The notes: generated from the sequence alone by a model not told the origin. A stretch of DNA of 64,000 bases from Methanobacterium alkalithermotolerans (GCF_018141185.1 NZ_CP058560.1:248001-312000); one strand, 5' to 3'. Positions 18,043 to 27,399 are shown, counted from the stretch's first letter. Numbers and translations are program-made.

Positions 18043-19650
18043 TTATTTTTTCTTATGGTCCAGGGTGGCCTGCATAAAGGATACAAATAGAGGGTGGGCC
18101 CGGTTGGGACGTGATTTAAATTCAGGATGGAACTGGCAGCCTAAAAACCAGGGATGGTCTTTTAGTTCTATTATCTCCACTAAAAAGTCATCCGGAGAAG
18201 TACCTGAAATAATAAGTCCCTCTTCTTTTAACTGGTCCCGGAATTCATTATTAAGTTCAAAACGGTGCCGGTGCCTTTCCTGGACTATGTCCTGCTGGTA
18301 AGCCTGGTGGGCCAGGGTACCATTTGCCAGTTTGCAATCATAGGATCCCAGGCGCATGGTACCCCCCATGTGCTTGATTTTTTTCTGTTCTTCCATCATA
18401 TCAATTACCGGGAAGGGTGAATCTTCCAGAAATTCCGTACTGTGAGCTTCTTCTAGACCCTGCATCCGGGCAAACTCTATAACCATACACTGCATACCCA
18501 GACAAATACCAAAAAGAGGTAATTGATTTTCCAGGCAATAGCCTACCGCTTCCAGCTTTCCAGAAATTCCCCTTTCTCCAAAGCCTCCTGGTATGAGGAT
18601 GGAGTCCAGTTGTTTAAGTTTTGCTAAGTCAATTGTTTCTTCAGCACTAATCCATTGAATGTCAACTTTAGCCCCTATGTGGGCTGCAGCGTGTTTAAGG
18701 GATTCACGTATGGAAATATAGGAGTCTTCTAATTCGATGTATTTTCCCACTATTCCTACCTTTAATACTGGTTCTTCTTTTTGCAGGGATTTAACAATAT
18801 CTCTCCACTGGGAAAGATCATGGCTATCTTCTCCCACCCCTAACTTAATTCTTTCAATAACGTATTTACCCACATTTTCCCGATCCATTACCAGAGGTAC
18901 CTCGTAGATAGAGGGTACATCCGGAGCATTGATAACTGCTGTGGGTTCCACATCACAAAAATGAGCTATCTTCCTTTTTAAGGGATTATCTATTGGTTTT
19001 TCACTCCGGCAAATAATCATGTCCGGGTTAATACCTGTGCTGCGTAGTTCCTTGGTGGAATGCTGGGTGGGCTTGGTTTTAAATTCTCCTGCAGCTTTTA
19101 AGTAGGGAACATAGGTTACATGGACAAACATGACATTGTCATGACCTTCTTCATTACGCAGTTGCCTTAGTGCTTCTAAAAAGGGTTGGCTTTCAATATC
19201 ACCTACGGTACCTCCCACTTCTACTAACACCACATCGGCCTGGCTCTGGGTGTCGATTTTACGAATCATTTGTTTGATTTCATCGGTGATATGCGGTATA
19301 ATCTGCACACAGGATCCCAGATAAGAACCCTTTCTCTCCTTATTTATTACGGAATGATATACCTTTCCAGTGGTTATATTGGATTCTCCGGAAAGATTAA
19401 CATCCAGGAATCGTTCGTAGTGTCCTAAATCCAGATCAGTTTCCATTCCATCATCAGTCACAAATACTTCTCCGTGTTGATAAGGATTAAGAGTCCCTGA
19501 ATCCCAATTTAAATAAGGATCAATTTTAATTGCCGTTACTTCCAATCCATAAGATCTTAAAATTCTCCCAATAGATGCAGCAGTAATTCCTTTTCCAATT
19601 GAACTTACCACACCACCGGTTACCACGATATATTTAGCCAGATGAATCAA
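18043..19650 (-). CDS. pyrG: CTP synthase
   Basis: Converts UTP to CTP with glutamine and ATP. The N-terminal amidoligase domain shows KYIVVTGGVVSSIGKG and IKIDPYLNWDSGTLNPYQHG; the C-terminal class I glutaminase shows the nucleophile Cys in GICLGMQCMV. 535 residues, full length. The longest reading starts at a TTG at 19650, but its ribosome site (GTGAGGAG) abuts it, so the true start could be a few codons downstream (CTG at 19641). No neighbour is clearly functionally linked. Confidence 0.96.
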   Translation of the reverse strand: MIHLAKYIVVTGGVVSSIGKGITAASIGRILRSYGLEVTAIKIDPYLNWDSGTLNPYQHGEVFVTDDGMETDLDLGHYERFLDVNLSGESNITTGKVYHSVINKERKGSYLGSCVQIIPHITDEIKQMIRKIDTQSQADVVLVEVGGTVGDIESQPFLEALRQLRNEEGHDNVMFVHVTYVPYLKAAGEFKTKPTQHSTKELRSTGINPDMIICRSEKPIDNPLKRKIAHFCDVEPTAVINAPDVPSIYEVPLVMDRENVGKYVIERIKLGVGEDSHDLSQWRDIVKSLQKEEPVLKVGIVGKYIELEDSYISIRESLKHAAAHIGAKVDIQWISAEETIDLAKLKQLDSILIPGGFGERGISGKLEAVGYCLENQLPLFGICLGMQCMVIEFARMQGLEEAHSTEFLEDSPFPVIDMMEEQKKIKHMGGTMRLGSYDCKLANGTLAHQAYQQDIVQERHRHRFELNNEFRDQLKEEGLIISGTSPDDFLVEIIELKDHPWFLGCQFHPEFKSRPNRAHPLFVSFMQATLDHKKK

Positions 19651-19820
19651 CTCCTCACTTTACCATTAGAAAAATATTGTTATACTTGAATAAAAATTAT
19701 GAAAATAGTTATGAGTATTAATTTTTTAGTTATATTATCAACCCTTTAGTTACAGGAAAAAAGGATTTAATAAAATATTTAAGAATTTTAGAGTAATTAA
19801 GTTTTTTTATAGTCTGCTCC

Positions 19821-21005
19821 TTACAAAGACATCAGTTTATGGATTAACTGATAGGCATAATCCAGTTGTAGAGACCCGGATTTAGCTGAAAATTCATCAT
19901 ATTTAGATACCCCATCCCCCTTATTCAAAGAAGAATAAATAGCACAGGGAATTGGATCCATGGTATGGGTTTTAATGGGAATAGGGGTGGCGTGATCAGG
20001 TAAAAGAGCCAGGGCAAAGTCCTCATAAGAAGGTAGATTATCCAGTAAAGGCCCTAAGATTTTAGCATCTATTTGTTCTATGGCCTTTATTTTTTCGGTG
20101 ATATCACCAGCATGTCCTGCTTCATCAGGAGCTTCCACATGTATAAAAAGCAGGTCATGATCTTTTAAAGCTTCCACTCCATATTCACCCTTAGCCTTAT
20201 AATCGGTGTCAAAGTATCCTGTGGCCCCTGGTACATTAATATTATTCAATCCCAGATAAACTCCCAGTCCTTTAATTAAATCCACTCCAGTTATGGTAGA
20301 GCCTTTAAGCCCATATTTATCTTTAAATGATTCCATATGTGGTTTTCCACCCTGACCCCATAACCAGATCATGTTGGCTGGTTTTTTACCCTGTTTAATA
20401 CGTTCCTCATTAACAGGATGGTTCTCTAGAACCTTTTTAGAATCCAGAATTAAATTATTTAATGTATGGGCCGGGGGATTATCCTCAGGAATCAAATAAT
20501 CCTTAATAGGGCTACCTACAATATCATGGGGAGGAGTGGTTTTAAAAGAGCCGGAAATCTTTTCATCATATAAAAATAAATGACGGTAACTGATACCTGC
20601 ATGAAACTTTCCTGTATTTAATTCTTTATTTAAGGTTTTAATCAGGATTTCTGCTTCTAAGCTGGATATGTGCCCGGCATTAAAATCTTCCAGAATCCCT
20701 TTATTTTCCGTAATTAAGTTACATCTAAAGGCAATTTTATTACCAATATCCACCCCCATACTGGCAGCTTCCAGTGGTCCCCGACCAGTATAATATTTTT
20801 GGGGATTATAACCCATGATAGAAAGGTTGGCCACATCTGATCCTGGTGGCATACCCTGTGGTATGGTTTTAATCAGCCCATTTATTCCCTGGTGGGCTAC
20901 TTCATCCATATGGGGTTTGTGGGATACTTGTAAAGGGGTTTGATTATTAAGTTCTTGTAGAGGGTAATCCGCCATTCCATCCCCAATTAAAACTACGTAC
21001 TTCAT
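19821..21005 (-). CDS. apgM: 2,3-bisphosphoglycerate-independent phosphoglycerate mutase, archaeal type
   Basis: Interconverts 3- and 2-phosphoglycerate in gluconeogenesis/glycolysis. The alkaline-phosphatase fold is evident: VVLIGDGMADYPL with the metal-binding Asp, SDVANLSIMGY with the catalytic Ser, FIHVEAPDEAGHAG and LLPDHATPIPIKTH with metal ligands. 394 residues, as for archaeal ApgM and unlike the 510-residue bacterial iPGM. It stands in a same-strand run with homoserine dehydrogenase, 92 bp away. Confidence 0.95.
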   Translation of the reverse strand: MKYVVLIGDGMADYPLQELNNQTPLQVSHKPHMDEVAHQGINGLIKTIPQGMPPGSDVANLSIMGYNPQKYYTGRGPLEAASMGVDIGNKIAFRCNLITENKGILEDFNAGHISSLEAEILIKTLNKELNTGKFHAGISYRHLFLYDEKISGSFKTTPPHDIVGSPIKDYLIPEDNPPAHTLNNLILDSKKVLENHPVNEERIKQGKKPANMIWLWGQGGKPHMESFKDKYGLKGSTITGVDLIKGLGVYLGLNNINVPGATGYFDTDYKAKGEYGVEALKDHDLLFIHVEAPDEAGHAGDITEKIKAIEQIDAKILGPLLDNLPSYEDFALALLPDHATPIPIKTHTMDPIPCAIYSSLNKGDGVSKYDEFSAKSGSLQLDYAYQLIHKLMSL

Positions 21006-21097
21006 TTAAATCTCCATTAATATATCTATCTAATTTATATTCTTCTAATTAAAACAAGATTAAAAAAGTTCCCAGAAAAAAAATATCTATCATTTAA

Positions 21098-22108
21098 CTA
21101 AGTTTTTTTCCAGATATTAACCAGGTCACTTAAAATAGCAGAAGCAGTTTCCAGTGATCCTGCTCCCAGGCCTACCACCGTGACTTCATCAGCCAGATCT
21201 GTTTTCAAGGTAGCCATATTCAGGGTGCCGTCCACCGCATAGGGTGAGTCCTCTTTAACCAATCGCGGGGATACCGAAAGAGAATAAGGAGATACTTCTG
21301 CAATTAATTTGATTAAATAACCATCTTTTTTAGCCAAAGCTATGGCTTCAGAGGTTATGTGAGAAATACCCTCCACCTTCACATCTTCCAGAGTGAAATC
21401 CGTTCCTAAAATAGAATTAGCAAGTATAACCGTCTTACAAGCAGCATCAGTTCCTTCCACATCTTGAGTAGGGTCTGTTTCGGCAATTCCCAGGGCTTGT
21501 GCTTCCTGTAAGGTATGTTCATAGGAAGAACCCTCCCGGGTCATACGGGAGAGTATGAAGTTGGTGGTTCCATTTAAAATACCCAGAATAGATTCAATCT
21601 CACAGCCAGGTAAGGTGTCATGGGCAAAGTTAATTATGGGCATGGCCCCTCCTACTGATGCTTCATATTTAAATTGAACATTATTTTCCCGGGCCAAGCT
21701 CATGAGTTCCTTATAAAATAATGCCAGGGGTCCTTTATTAGAAGTAACCACATGCTTTCTATCTTCTAGAGCTTTTATTATTAAGGATTTAGCTGGCTCG
21801 GCATCTTCGATATTGGTAGGAGTTACCTCCAGGAGTACATCGTAGTCCACCATATCCATGGTTTTGGAATTTTTCAAGTCAGGGATTCCAAATTCAGGGT
21901 ATTTGCAAACCTTTCCAGTCAGAGCTTTAGTTTCTAATAGTAAATCCACATCCAGACCTTCGGAGGATATTGCTGAACCAGAAGTATCAGTTACAGCCAC
22001 TAACTTCAAGTCCAGGCCATATTTATCATTTAAATAATCATTTTTCATGGATATGACCCGGGCTACTCCCTGGCCAACTGCTCCAAATCCCATTAAACAT
22101 ATACGCAT
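21098..22108 (-). CDS. hom: Homoserine dehydrogenase
   Basis: Reduces aspartate semialdehyde to homoserine, the branch precursor of threonine and methionine. An N-terminal Rossmann fold shows MGFGAVGQGVARVI; catalytic-domain motifs include VTSNKGPLAL and GTTNFILSRMTREG with downstream Lys. 336 residues with no fused ACT domain; the adjacent gene 78 bp upstream encodes a separate two-ACT protein, which may act as its regulatory partner. The homoserine it makes is the substrate of the MetX encoded at 59.4 kb. Confidence 0.94.
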   Translation of the reverse strand: MRICLMGFGAVGQGVARVISMKNDYLNDKYGLDLKLVAVTDTSGSAISSEGLDVDLLLETKALTGKVCKYPEFGIPDLKNSKTMDMVDYDVLLEVTPTNIEDAEPAKSLIIKALEDRKHVVTSNKGPLALFYKELMSLARENNVQFKYEASVGGAMPIINFAHDTLPGCEIESILGILNGTTNFILSRMTREGSSYEHTLQEAQALGIAETDPTQDVEGTDAACKTVILANSILGTDFTLEDVKVEGISHITSEAIALAKKDGYLIKLIAEVSPYSLSVSPRLVKEDSPYAVDGTLNMATLKTDLADEVTVVGLGAGSLETASAILSDLVNIWKKT

Positions 22109-22186
22109 AAAAAATCACACCTGATAAAAAAATTATATTTGTTCAAAAAAAACCTGACTCCAATAACCGATAATAATATTTCTAAA

Positions 22187-22678
22187 TTAAACCTCGTTGA
22201 TAACCTTGAAATCTTTAATATCTGCTATTTCCTCTATTTTATCTATGAATATGTCCCGGTTTCCATATTCAGCTTCTACCACAATTTTAGCAGAGGAATC
22301 CTGATTATTTTCCGATAATTTTAATTCCAGATCTGCCACCCGTACTCCTTCTAAGGAGTTTATATTATCCATGGTGTCCTTAACATCTCGATCCACAATA
22401 TTTCCAATTAAGAGGGTGGTTATTTTTTCTTTTAAAACTATACCATCCACGGCCATTACCTGGATGTTAAGTTCTTCTAATTTCTTTAAGACCACATCCA
22501 GAGTATTTTGATCCCCTTCAATAGTTATTTGAACTGGAACCATCCCTTTATCTGTTTTTATATCTCTCTGGTGAATAACAGTTACAATATTCGCACCTAA
22601 AGTTCCAATGGGACCTAAGACTCCCACCAGCTGCCCGGGGACATCCTGCAATTCCAGCACCAAATTTGTTCGCATCAT
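22187..22678 (-). CDS. Tandem ACT-domain amino acid-binding protein
   Basis: 163 residues forming two ACT modules: residues 5-75 (VLELQDVPGQLVGVLGPI with the ligand-side Pro-Gly) and 85-160. Free-standing ACT proteins next to homoserine dehydrogenase in methanogens are likely feedback sensors of this pathway. Same strand as the homoserine dehydrogenase gene and directly upstream, with gatC 31 bp further upstream, so a small operon is likely. The ligand (for example threonine) is not shown by sequence. Confidence 0.87.
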   Translation of the reverse strand: MMRTNLVLELQDVPGQLVGVLGPIGTLGANIVTVIHQRDIKTDKGMVPVQITIEGDQNTLDVVLKKLEELNIQVMAVDGIVLKEKITTLLIGNIVDRDVKDTMDNINSLEGVRVADLELKLSENNQDSSAKIVVEAEYGNRDIFIDKIEEIADIKDFKVINEV

Positions 22679-22709
22679 ATCTCCTCATAAATATTAAATA
22701 AAAATAGAA

Positions 22710-22925
22710 TTATTTAACCCATTTACTCTTCTCAGCAATGATATTTCCGGCTTCATCCACCTTAGCATTGCGCAGTATTTTTTCAGGATTTTTTTCATAG
22801 GCAATATCCTGCCGGGTGAGGTTAAGGTTGTCCACAATGTAGTGGGTTTCTTCCAGTTCAGGTATATTCTCCAGTGTACGGGAAAATTCTTCCAGGATCT
22901 TTTCTGCTTCTTTTTCGATTTTCAT
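22710..22925 (-). CDS. gatC: Glutamyl/aspartyl-tRNA amidotransferase subunit C, archaeal type
   Basis: 71 residues. Stabilises the GatCAB amidotransferase that converts misacylated Asp-tRNA(Asn) (and Glu-tRNA(Gln) in bacteria) to the amide. Recognised by EKILEEFSRTLENIPELEET and the following YIVDNLNLTRQD, typical of the short archaeal proteins. GatA and GatB are not in the window. It starts with a strong GGGAGG site and leads the ACT/homoserine dehydrogenase set. Confidence 0.82.
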   Translation of the reverse strand: MKIEKEAEKILEEFSRTLENIPELEETHYIVDNLNLTRQDIAYEKNPEKILRNAKVDEAGNIIAEKSKWVK

Positions 22926-23235
22926 GTTTTCCCTCCCAAATATATATGGATAAGATGTATTTTTAAAATCTATTAATCAATAATAAACATGCTTCTTTAC
23001 TTTACTATGGGATATTATAATTAATAAACCCCTATAATTCTAAATAATCATTATATATTTTTTTTAATTAAAAAAACATTAGGATCATGATATTAATCTT
23101 GATTTTTCCTCATTTTAAATTTATGCCCTGATTTAAAAGATCCCTGGTTTAAAATATGTATTTTTTTTAAGTCCAGCCTAACACAAACACAACAAATCCA
23201 CTAAAAACCCCTCAACATAACCCCAACCAACACCA
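22926..23235. other. Intergenic region without recognised gene
   Basis: About 310 bp between gatC and the 3' end of the asparagine synthetase gene. The right half holds a purine-poor, CA-rich stretch (aacacaaacacaacaaatcc and following, 23178-23235) that probably is the 3' region of asnB transcription. The left part should contain the gatC promoter. I see no RNA gene or repeat. Confidence 0.5.
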
Positions 23236-24696
23236 CTAAAAGCCCCTTAAATCTTTCAAAAAGGATTCTTCATCAAAATTTTTAAGTACTTTTTTAATAA
23301 GTATTTTATGAATCCCTGATCCATATTGAGCTGCTTTTTTGGGGCGTAAAGCAATAAAGTCCGGCATCCCACAATCCTGGGCTACCTCCCGGAGGATGTG
23401 CTTTCTTAAAGGATCATTTTCATCCTGGATTTTATAGTCCACAGGTGTATCCAGGGCCACTTTTATAACTTCCCTATCCAGATAGGGAACCCTAAGCTCC
23501 ACACCATGGGCCATGGTAACTGCATCATCCCTTTGCAGGTTAACCTTATATATGTTCTCTATATCATGCTTTAAAACTTCCTGAACATAATCTTTCCCTG
23601 AGGCATAGTCCTTCAAATAACGATGGTAACCCCCCAGGAGTTCATCCGCACCCTGACCAGTTAATACCACTTTAAGGCCATCACCAGATGCTAAAGAAGA
23701 TGCCAAATATAAAGGCATACCTACTCCTATTTTCATTACATTAAATTCTTCTATGGCATTTATGACCGGTTCTAAAGTGGATTTAACCACATCTTCATCC
23801 ACCACATAGGTTTTTAGTTCCAAATCCAGAAATTCAGCTGCCTGGCAGGCATAATCCATGTCCGGTGAATTTTCGGTTCCCACCGTATACAGTGTAGTTT
23901 CCACCCTCAATTTTTTTAATAGTAGTGCCAGGAGGGTGCTATCCACCCCACCAGAAAAAACCAGCCCCGCCTTTTCAAGGCCTCTGGTTCTTTTTTCCAC
24001 TGCATTTATCAGGGATTTTAAAAGCTCTTTTTTTAAGATTTCTTTACTGGGAGGCTGATTTAAAGCAATTAGATTGTCCTTAAATGGTTTTTGTAGTTGA
24101 AATATTTTTTTATTAGAGATTACATGTCCGGGTAAAAGTGCATGCACTTCTTTTATTCCTATTTTCCATAGGGCTTTACGTTCTGAGGCAAAAGCCCAAT
24201 ATTTAGATGGTATTTCTCCATAGTAGAGTGGTTTTACCCCTACCGGATCCCGGGCCACTACCAGTTCATCTCCCTTTATTAGGGCAAATGCATAATCCCC
24301 ATCTAATTCATCCATGGTTCTTTTAAGTGATAAGACCAGATCATCTTCCTGGAATTTCTGGACGAGTTTTAATATCACTTCACAGTCTGAATCGGTTTTA
24401 AGTTCCAGATTAAAACATGATTCCAGTTCTTGATAATTGTAGATTTCACCATTACACACAAGTACCATGTCTTTATCCACCAGGGGCTGAGTTGATTCAT
24501 GACCCACTATGGATAATAGGTGGTGACCCACACCGCGATTTGCTCCCGGTATATTGATTTGACATATGTCTCCTTTTAGGAGGTTCCCCTCAATCCAGTA
24601 TCCAGAATCATCTATTCCACGATGTTTTAAGGTATCCAGCATCCTTTTAAGAGGGATGGATATATCCTGACCGGTGATTCCTGCTATAGCACACAT
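23236..24696 (-). CDS. asnB: Glutamine-hydrolysing asparagine synthetase
   Basis: Makes asparagine from aspartate, glutamine and ATP. I chose the ATG at 24696 over an upstream in-frame ATG at 24753, because the mature enzyme must begin Met-Cys with the class II amidotransferase nucleophile (MCAIAGITGQD). Glutaminase residues 2-190 include RGIDDSG and CNGEIYNYQEL; the synthetase part has the pyrophosphatase loop VFSGGVDST and TGQGADELLGGYHRY. 486 residues. It lies downstream of the two helix-turn-helix genes on the same strand (about 100 bp gap), so it may be read through from them. Confidence 0.93.
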   Translation of the reverse strand: MCAIAGITGQDISIPLKRMLDTLKHRGIDDSGYWIEGNLLKGDICQINIPGANRGVGHHLLSIVGHESTQPLVDKDMVLVCNGEIYNYQELESCFNLELKTDSDCEVILKLVQKFQEDDLVLSLKRTMDELDGDYAFALIKGDELVVARDPVGVKPLYYGEIPSKYWAFASERKALWKIGIKEVHALLPGHVISNKKIFQLQKPFKDNLIALNQPPSKEILKKELLKSLINAVEKRTRGLEKAGLVFSGGVDSTLLALLLKKLRVETTLYTVGTENSPDMDYACQAAEFLDLELKTYVVDEDVVKSTLEPVINAIEEFNVMKIGVGMPLYLASSLASGDGLKVVLTGQGADELLGGYHRYLKDYASGKDYVQEVLKHDIENIYKVNLQRDDAVTMAHGVELRVPYLDREVIKVALDTPVDYKIQDENDPLRKHILREVAQDCGMPDFIALRPKKAAQYGSGIHKILIKKVLKNFDEESFLKDLRGF

Positions 24697-24795
24697 TTTA
24701 TCCTTTTTTTTAATCTTAAAAAATAGATTGAAAAAGTAGAGGTAATAAATCAAAAAATAAGTTATAAAATTAATTTAATTTTTCAAAGTAAGTAT

Positions 24796-25185
24796 TCAAC
24801 TACATTTTGCATCAGATCCCAAACAAGCAGTGCAGTCTGCAGGTATTTTATCTTTTTCTTTATGGATCTGGCATAGAACATCCTCGGTTTTAATCATCTT
24901 ACATATTTTGCAGGTCCTGGGAATGATATCCTGTTGGGTGGCTGTTTCTTCCTTTAAGTCATGGGCAAATTCTTTAATCATGGCCATAATATGGTCATTG
25001 AATTTAATACCATGACCTCGCTTATCACTAATATACTGAGAAACAGCAGGCTGAGTAATATCCAGTAATTTAGAAATTTCTTTCTGTTTCATACCCAGTT
25101 TAAGTAACTCTTTAGCAAGTTCAGATCTTATGGTGGGAATGACATACCATACCACCATTTCACAGGGGGGTTTCACATTTATCAC
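24796..25185 (-). CDS. Helix-turn-helix regulator with cysteine-rich tail (candidate sulfur/redox regulator)
   Basis: 129 residues. An N-terminal helix-turn-helix (MKQKEISKLLDITQPAVSQY, about 32-51) is followed by a linker and a C-terminal domain with six Cys (C92, C95, C105, C118, C121, C128); a seventh is C8 (KPPCEMV). The CxxC pairs suggest an Fe-S cluster or zinc, so the protein could sense redox or cluster status. It resembles archaeal regulators of the COG2522 type. It is a sister of the next protein, with which it shares a 68-bp identical stretch of DNA, and lies downstream of cysK-cysE. Candidate regulator of the palindromic operators in this window; inferred only from position and Cys content. 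Confidence 0.8.
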   Translation of the reverse strand: MINVKPPCEMVVWYVIPTIRSELAKELLKLGMKQKEISKLLDITQPAVSQYISDKRGHGIKFNDHIMAMIKEFAHDLKEETATQQDIIPRTCKICKMIKTEDVLCQIHKEKDKIPADCTACLGSDAKCS

Positions 25186-25225
25186 TTTAATTTTTAATGT
25201 AATTTTTTATAATTTATTTAATTAC

Positions 25226-25564
25226 TTAAATACCTTCACCTTCAGAAAATATTTCCCCAGTTTCTGATTGGCGGGTTAAAATAATCCTACAGGTTCTTTG
25301 AATAACCTCGGTGGATGTTGATCTACCTTCCTTAAGTTCTAAAGCAAATTTTTTGATCAAATCCATGGTCTGGTCATTGAATTTAATACCATGACCTCGC
25401 TTATCACTAATATACTGAGAAACAGCAGGCTGAGTAATGTTAAGTATCTTGGAAATCTCTTTCTGTTTCATGCCCAGTTTAAGTAACTCTTTAGCAAGTT
25501 CAGATCTGATTCCCGGTATGAGATTTACCTGTGAGGTTTCAAATGTTATATCCAATTTTATCAC
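25226..25564 (-). CDS. Helix-turn-helix regulator, paralogue lacking the cysteine-rich tail
   Basis: 112 residues. The helix-turn-helix region (residues 20-70) is nearly identical to that of the downstream sister gene, including MKQKEISKILNITQPAVSQY, but only one Cys of the tail remains (TCR). It ends in EIFSEGEGI, matching the last residues of the neighbouring CysE (EIFSEGGGI). Start is a GTG at 25564; a palindrome-like operator lies 17 bp upstream, suggesting autoregulation. Likely binds the same DNA site as its sister but without the putative cluster, perhaps as a non-sensing form. Regulator role is inferred. Confidence 0.78.
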   Translation of the reverse strand: MIKLDITFETSQVNLIPGIRSELAKELLKLGMKQKEISKILNITQPAVSQYISDKRGHGIKFNDQTMDLIKKFALELKEGRSTSTEVIQRTCRIILTRQSETGEIFSEGEGI

Positions 25565-25580
25565 ATATTAAATTTTATTA

Positions 25581-25596
25581 TATAACACTTGTAATT
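25581..25596. promoter_or_regulatory. Operator-like site upstream of the tail-less HTH gene
   Basis: TATAACACTTGTAATT, a degenerate copy (left half exact, right half GTAATT) of the window's 16-bp palindrome. It lies 17 bp before the GTG of the regulator gene at 25564 and 43 bp downstream of the cysE stop, compatible with autoregulation. Confidence 0.5.
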
Positions 25597-25638
25597 AATG
25601 TCATATAATAAAATTGTGTTGAGTGTTTATATATATAG

Positions 25639-26352
25639 TTATATGCCTCCCCCTTCTGAAAATATTTCTTCCAGATTAGTTTTTTTGCTGATAAATTTAT
25701 TGTCCTTCATTATTTCAGAACTTATTCCCAATTTCTGTATGTTATTTTCCATCTCTTCTTGTCGTTTTAAAATGAAATCAATAACTTCTGCCACAGGATC
25801 CGGAAGGGTTCCATGTTCCAGGTCAATAGCACATTTTCGCATTTCCTGAACCACTTTTCCTGGGATACCTACACATGTAGCACCATCTGGAATTGAATTC
25901 AAAACAACAGATCCTGCTCCTACTTTAGAACAACTCCCAATGGTAATGTTTCCAATAATCTTTGCACCTGAACCAATTACCACTCCGTCCTTTATGGTAG
26001 GATGTCTTTTTTTCCTCTCTAAGCTGGTGCCTCCCAGTACCACACCCTGATAAATTAAGACGTCACTGCCTACTTCTGCAGTTTCACCAATAACCACACC
26101 CATACCGTGATCAATAAATATTCGGCGGCCCAGGGTGGCTCCGGGATGAATTTCTATACCAGTTAAAAAACGGGATATGGCGGAGGTAAATCTTCCTAAA
26201 AATAATAATTTATGGTTCCAGAACCATTGGGATAGACCATGGAACCATATTGCCCATAATCCCGGATAACAGAAAAATATTTCCAGGGTGCTCCTGGCAG
26301 CAGGATCCCTCATACGAACCATATTCATATCCTCTCTTATCCGGTCAAACAT
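25639..26352 (-). CDS. cysE: Serine O-acetyltransferase
   Basis: Acetylates serine with acetyl-CoA, giving O-acetylserine for cysteine synthesis. The left-handed beta-helix is clear: GIEIHPGATLGRRIFIDHGM with the catalytic His, VVIGETAEVGSDV, and KIIGNITIGSCSKVGAGSVV. 237 residues. It starts 28 bp after the cysK stop, so cysK-cysE form an operon controlled by the double operator at 27400-27429. The C-terminus (NLEEIFSEGGGI) resembles the end of the neighbouring regulator. A bacterial-type cysteine pathway in a methanogen suggests past gene transfer. Confidence 0.94.
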   Translation of the reverse strand: MFDRIREDMNMVRMRDPAARSTLEIFFCYPGLWAIWFHGLSQWFWNHKLLFLGRFTSAISRFLTGIEIHPGATLGRRIFIDHGMGVVIGETAEVGSDVLIYQGVVLGGTSLERKKRHPTIKDGVVIGSGAKIIGNITIGSCSKVGAGSVVLNSIPDGATCVGIPGKVVQEMRKCAIDLEHGTLPDPVAEVIDFILKRQEEMENNIQKLGISSEIMKDNKFISKKTNLEEIFSEGGGI

Positions 26353-26380
26353 TTTACCACCTAATTAATATTTTTATATT

Positions 26381-27367
26381 CTAATGAGGGAACATGGCCT
26401 GGTCATAGGATTTGTATAGTTCATCAAATACCCATTCAGTACTCAGGTAACGTTCTCCAGTATCAGGAAGTACAGCTACGATTAATTTGCCTTCATTTTC
26501 TTCCCTTTTAGCCAGTTCTAGAGCGGCCCATGTAGCGGCACCACAGGATATTCCTCCGAATATTCCTTCTTTTCGAGCTAATTTTAACATAGTTGCAGCT
26601 GCATCTTCATCTTTTACTGTTATGATTTCATCTATTAAATCTGTTCTTAAAATATCAGGTACGAATCCAGCCCCAATACCCTGAATTTTATGAGGTCCTT
26701 TTTCACCTTTAGATAAGACTGGAGAAGCTTTTGGTTCTACTGCTACCGCTTTAAATCCTGGTTTTCTATCTTTAAATACTTCTGCTATGCCAGTTATAGT
26801 TCCTCCGGTACCTACACCGGCTACGATCATGTCTGCTTTTCCTTCTGTATCTCTCCAGATTTCCTCGGCAGTGGTTTCTCTATGGATTTTGGGGTTGGCT
26901 GGATTTTTGAATTGTTGAGGCATGACTGCGTTGGGTATTTCCTGAGCTAGTTGCTCAGCTTTAGCAATTGCACCACCCATACCTTCTGCTCCGGGAGTTA
27001 AAACTATTTCTGCTCCAAAAACTGCCAGAAGTTTTCTTCGCTCTAGGGACATGGTATCAGGCATGGTTAATATCAATCTATATCCTTTGGCTGCAGCAAC
27101 GAAGCCTAAGGCTATACCAGTGTTCCCACTGGTTGGTTCAATCAGGACGGAATCCTCTTTAATCAGTCCTTGTTCTTCACCGTACTCTACCATTGCCACT
27201 CCAATTCTGTCTTTTACACTGCTAACAGGATTAAAAGCTTCTATTTTAACTACTACATCGGCTTTTAGTCCTTTAGTAATATTATTCAACCTAACCAAAG
27301 GAGTATTTCCAATGGTTTCGGTTATGTCATTTGCAATTCCTCTTTTAAGTTGGGGTAATTTAACCAT
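26381..27367 (-). CDS. cysK: Cysteine synthase (O-acetylserine sulfhydrylase)
   Basis: Forms cysteine from O-acetylserine and sulfide. 328 residues from the ATG at 27367, which has GGTGA 5 bases upstream; a longer reading to 27421 would run through the operators and is unlikely. PLP Lys is K52 in FNPVSSVKDRIG; TSGNTGIA binds the substrate carboxylate and GTGGTITG the phosphate. PLP fold type II. Operon with cysE. Two overlapping operators lie 33-62 bp before the start. Confidence 0.95.
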   Translation of the reverse strand: MVKLPQLKRGIANDITETIGNTPLVRLNNITKGLKADVVVKIEAFNPVSSVKDRIGVAMVEYGEEQGLIKEDSVLIEPTSGNTGIALGFVAAAKGYRLILTMPDTMSLERRKLLAVFGAEIVLTPGAEGMGGAIAKAEQLAQEIPNAVMPQQFKNPANPKIHRETTAEEIWRDTEGKADMIVAGVGTGGTITGIAEVFKDRKPGFKAVAVEPKASPVLSKGEKGPHKIQGIGAGFVPDILRTDLIDEIITVKDEDAAATMLKLARKEGIFGGISCGAATWAALELAKREENEGKLIVAVLPDTGERYLSTEWVFDELYKSYDQAMFPH

Positions 27368-27399
27368 TTGATTCACCATTTTTTCTATAAAAACCACTA

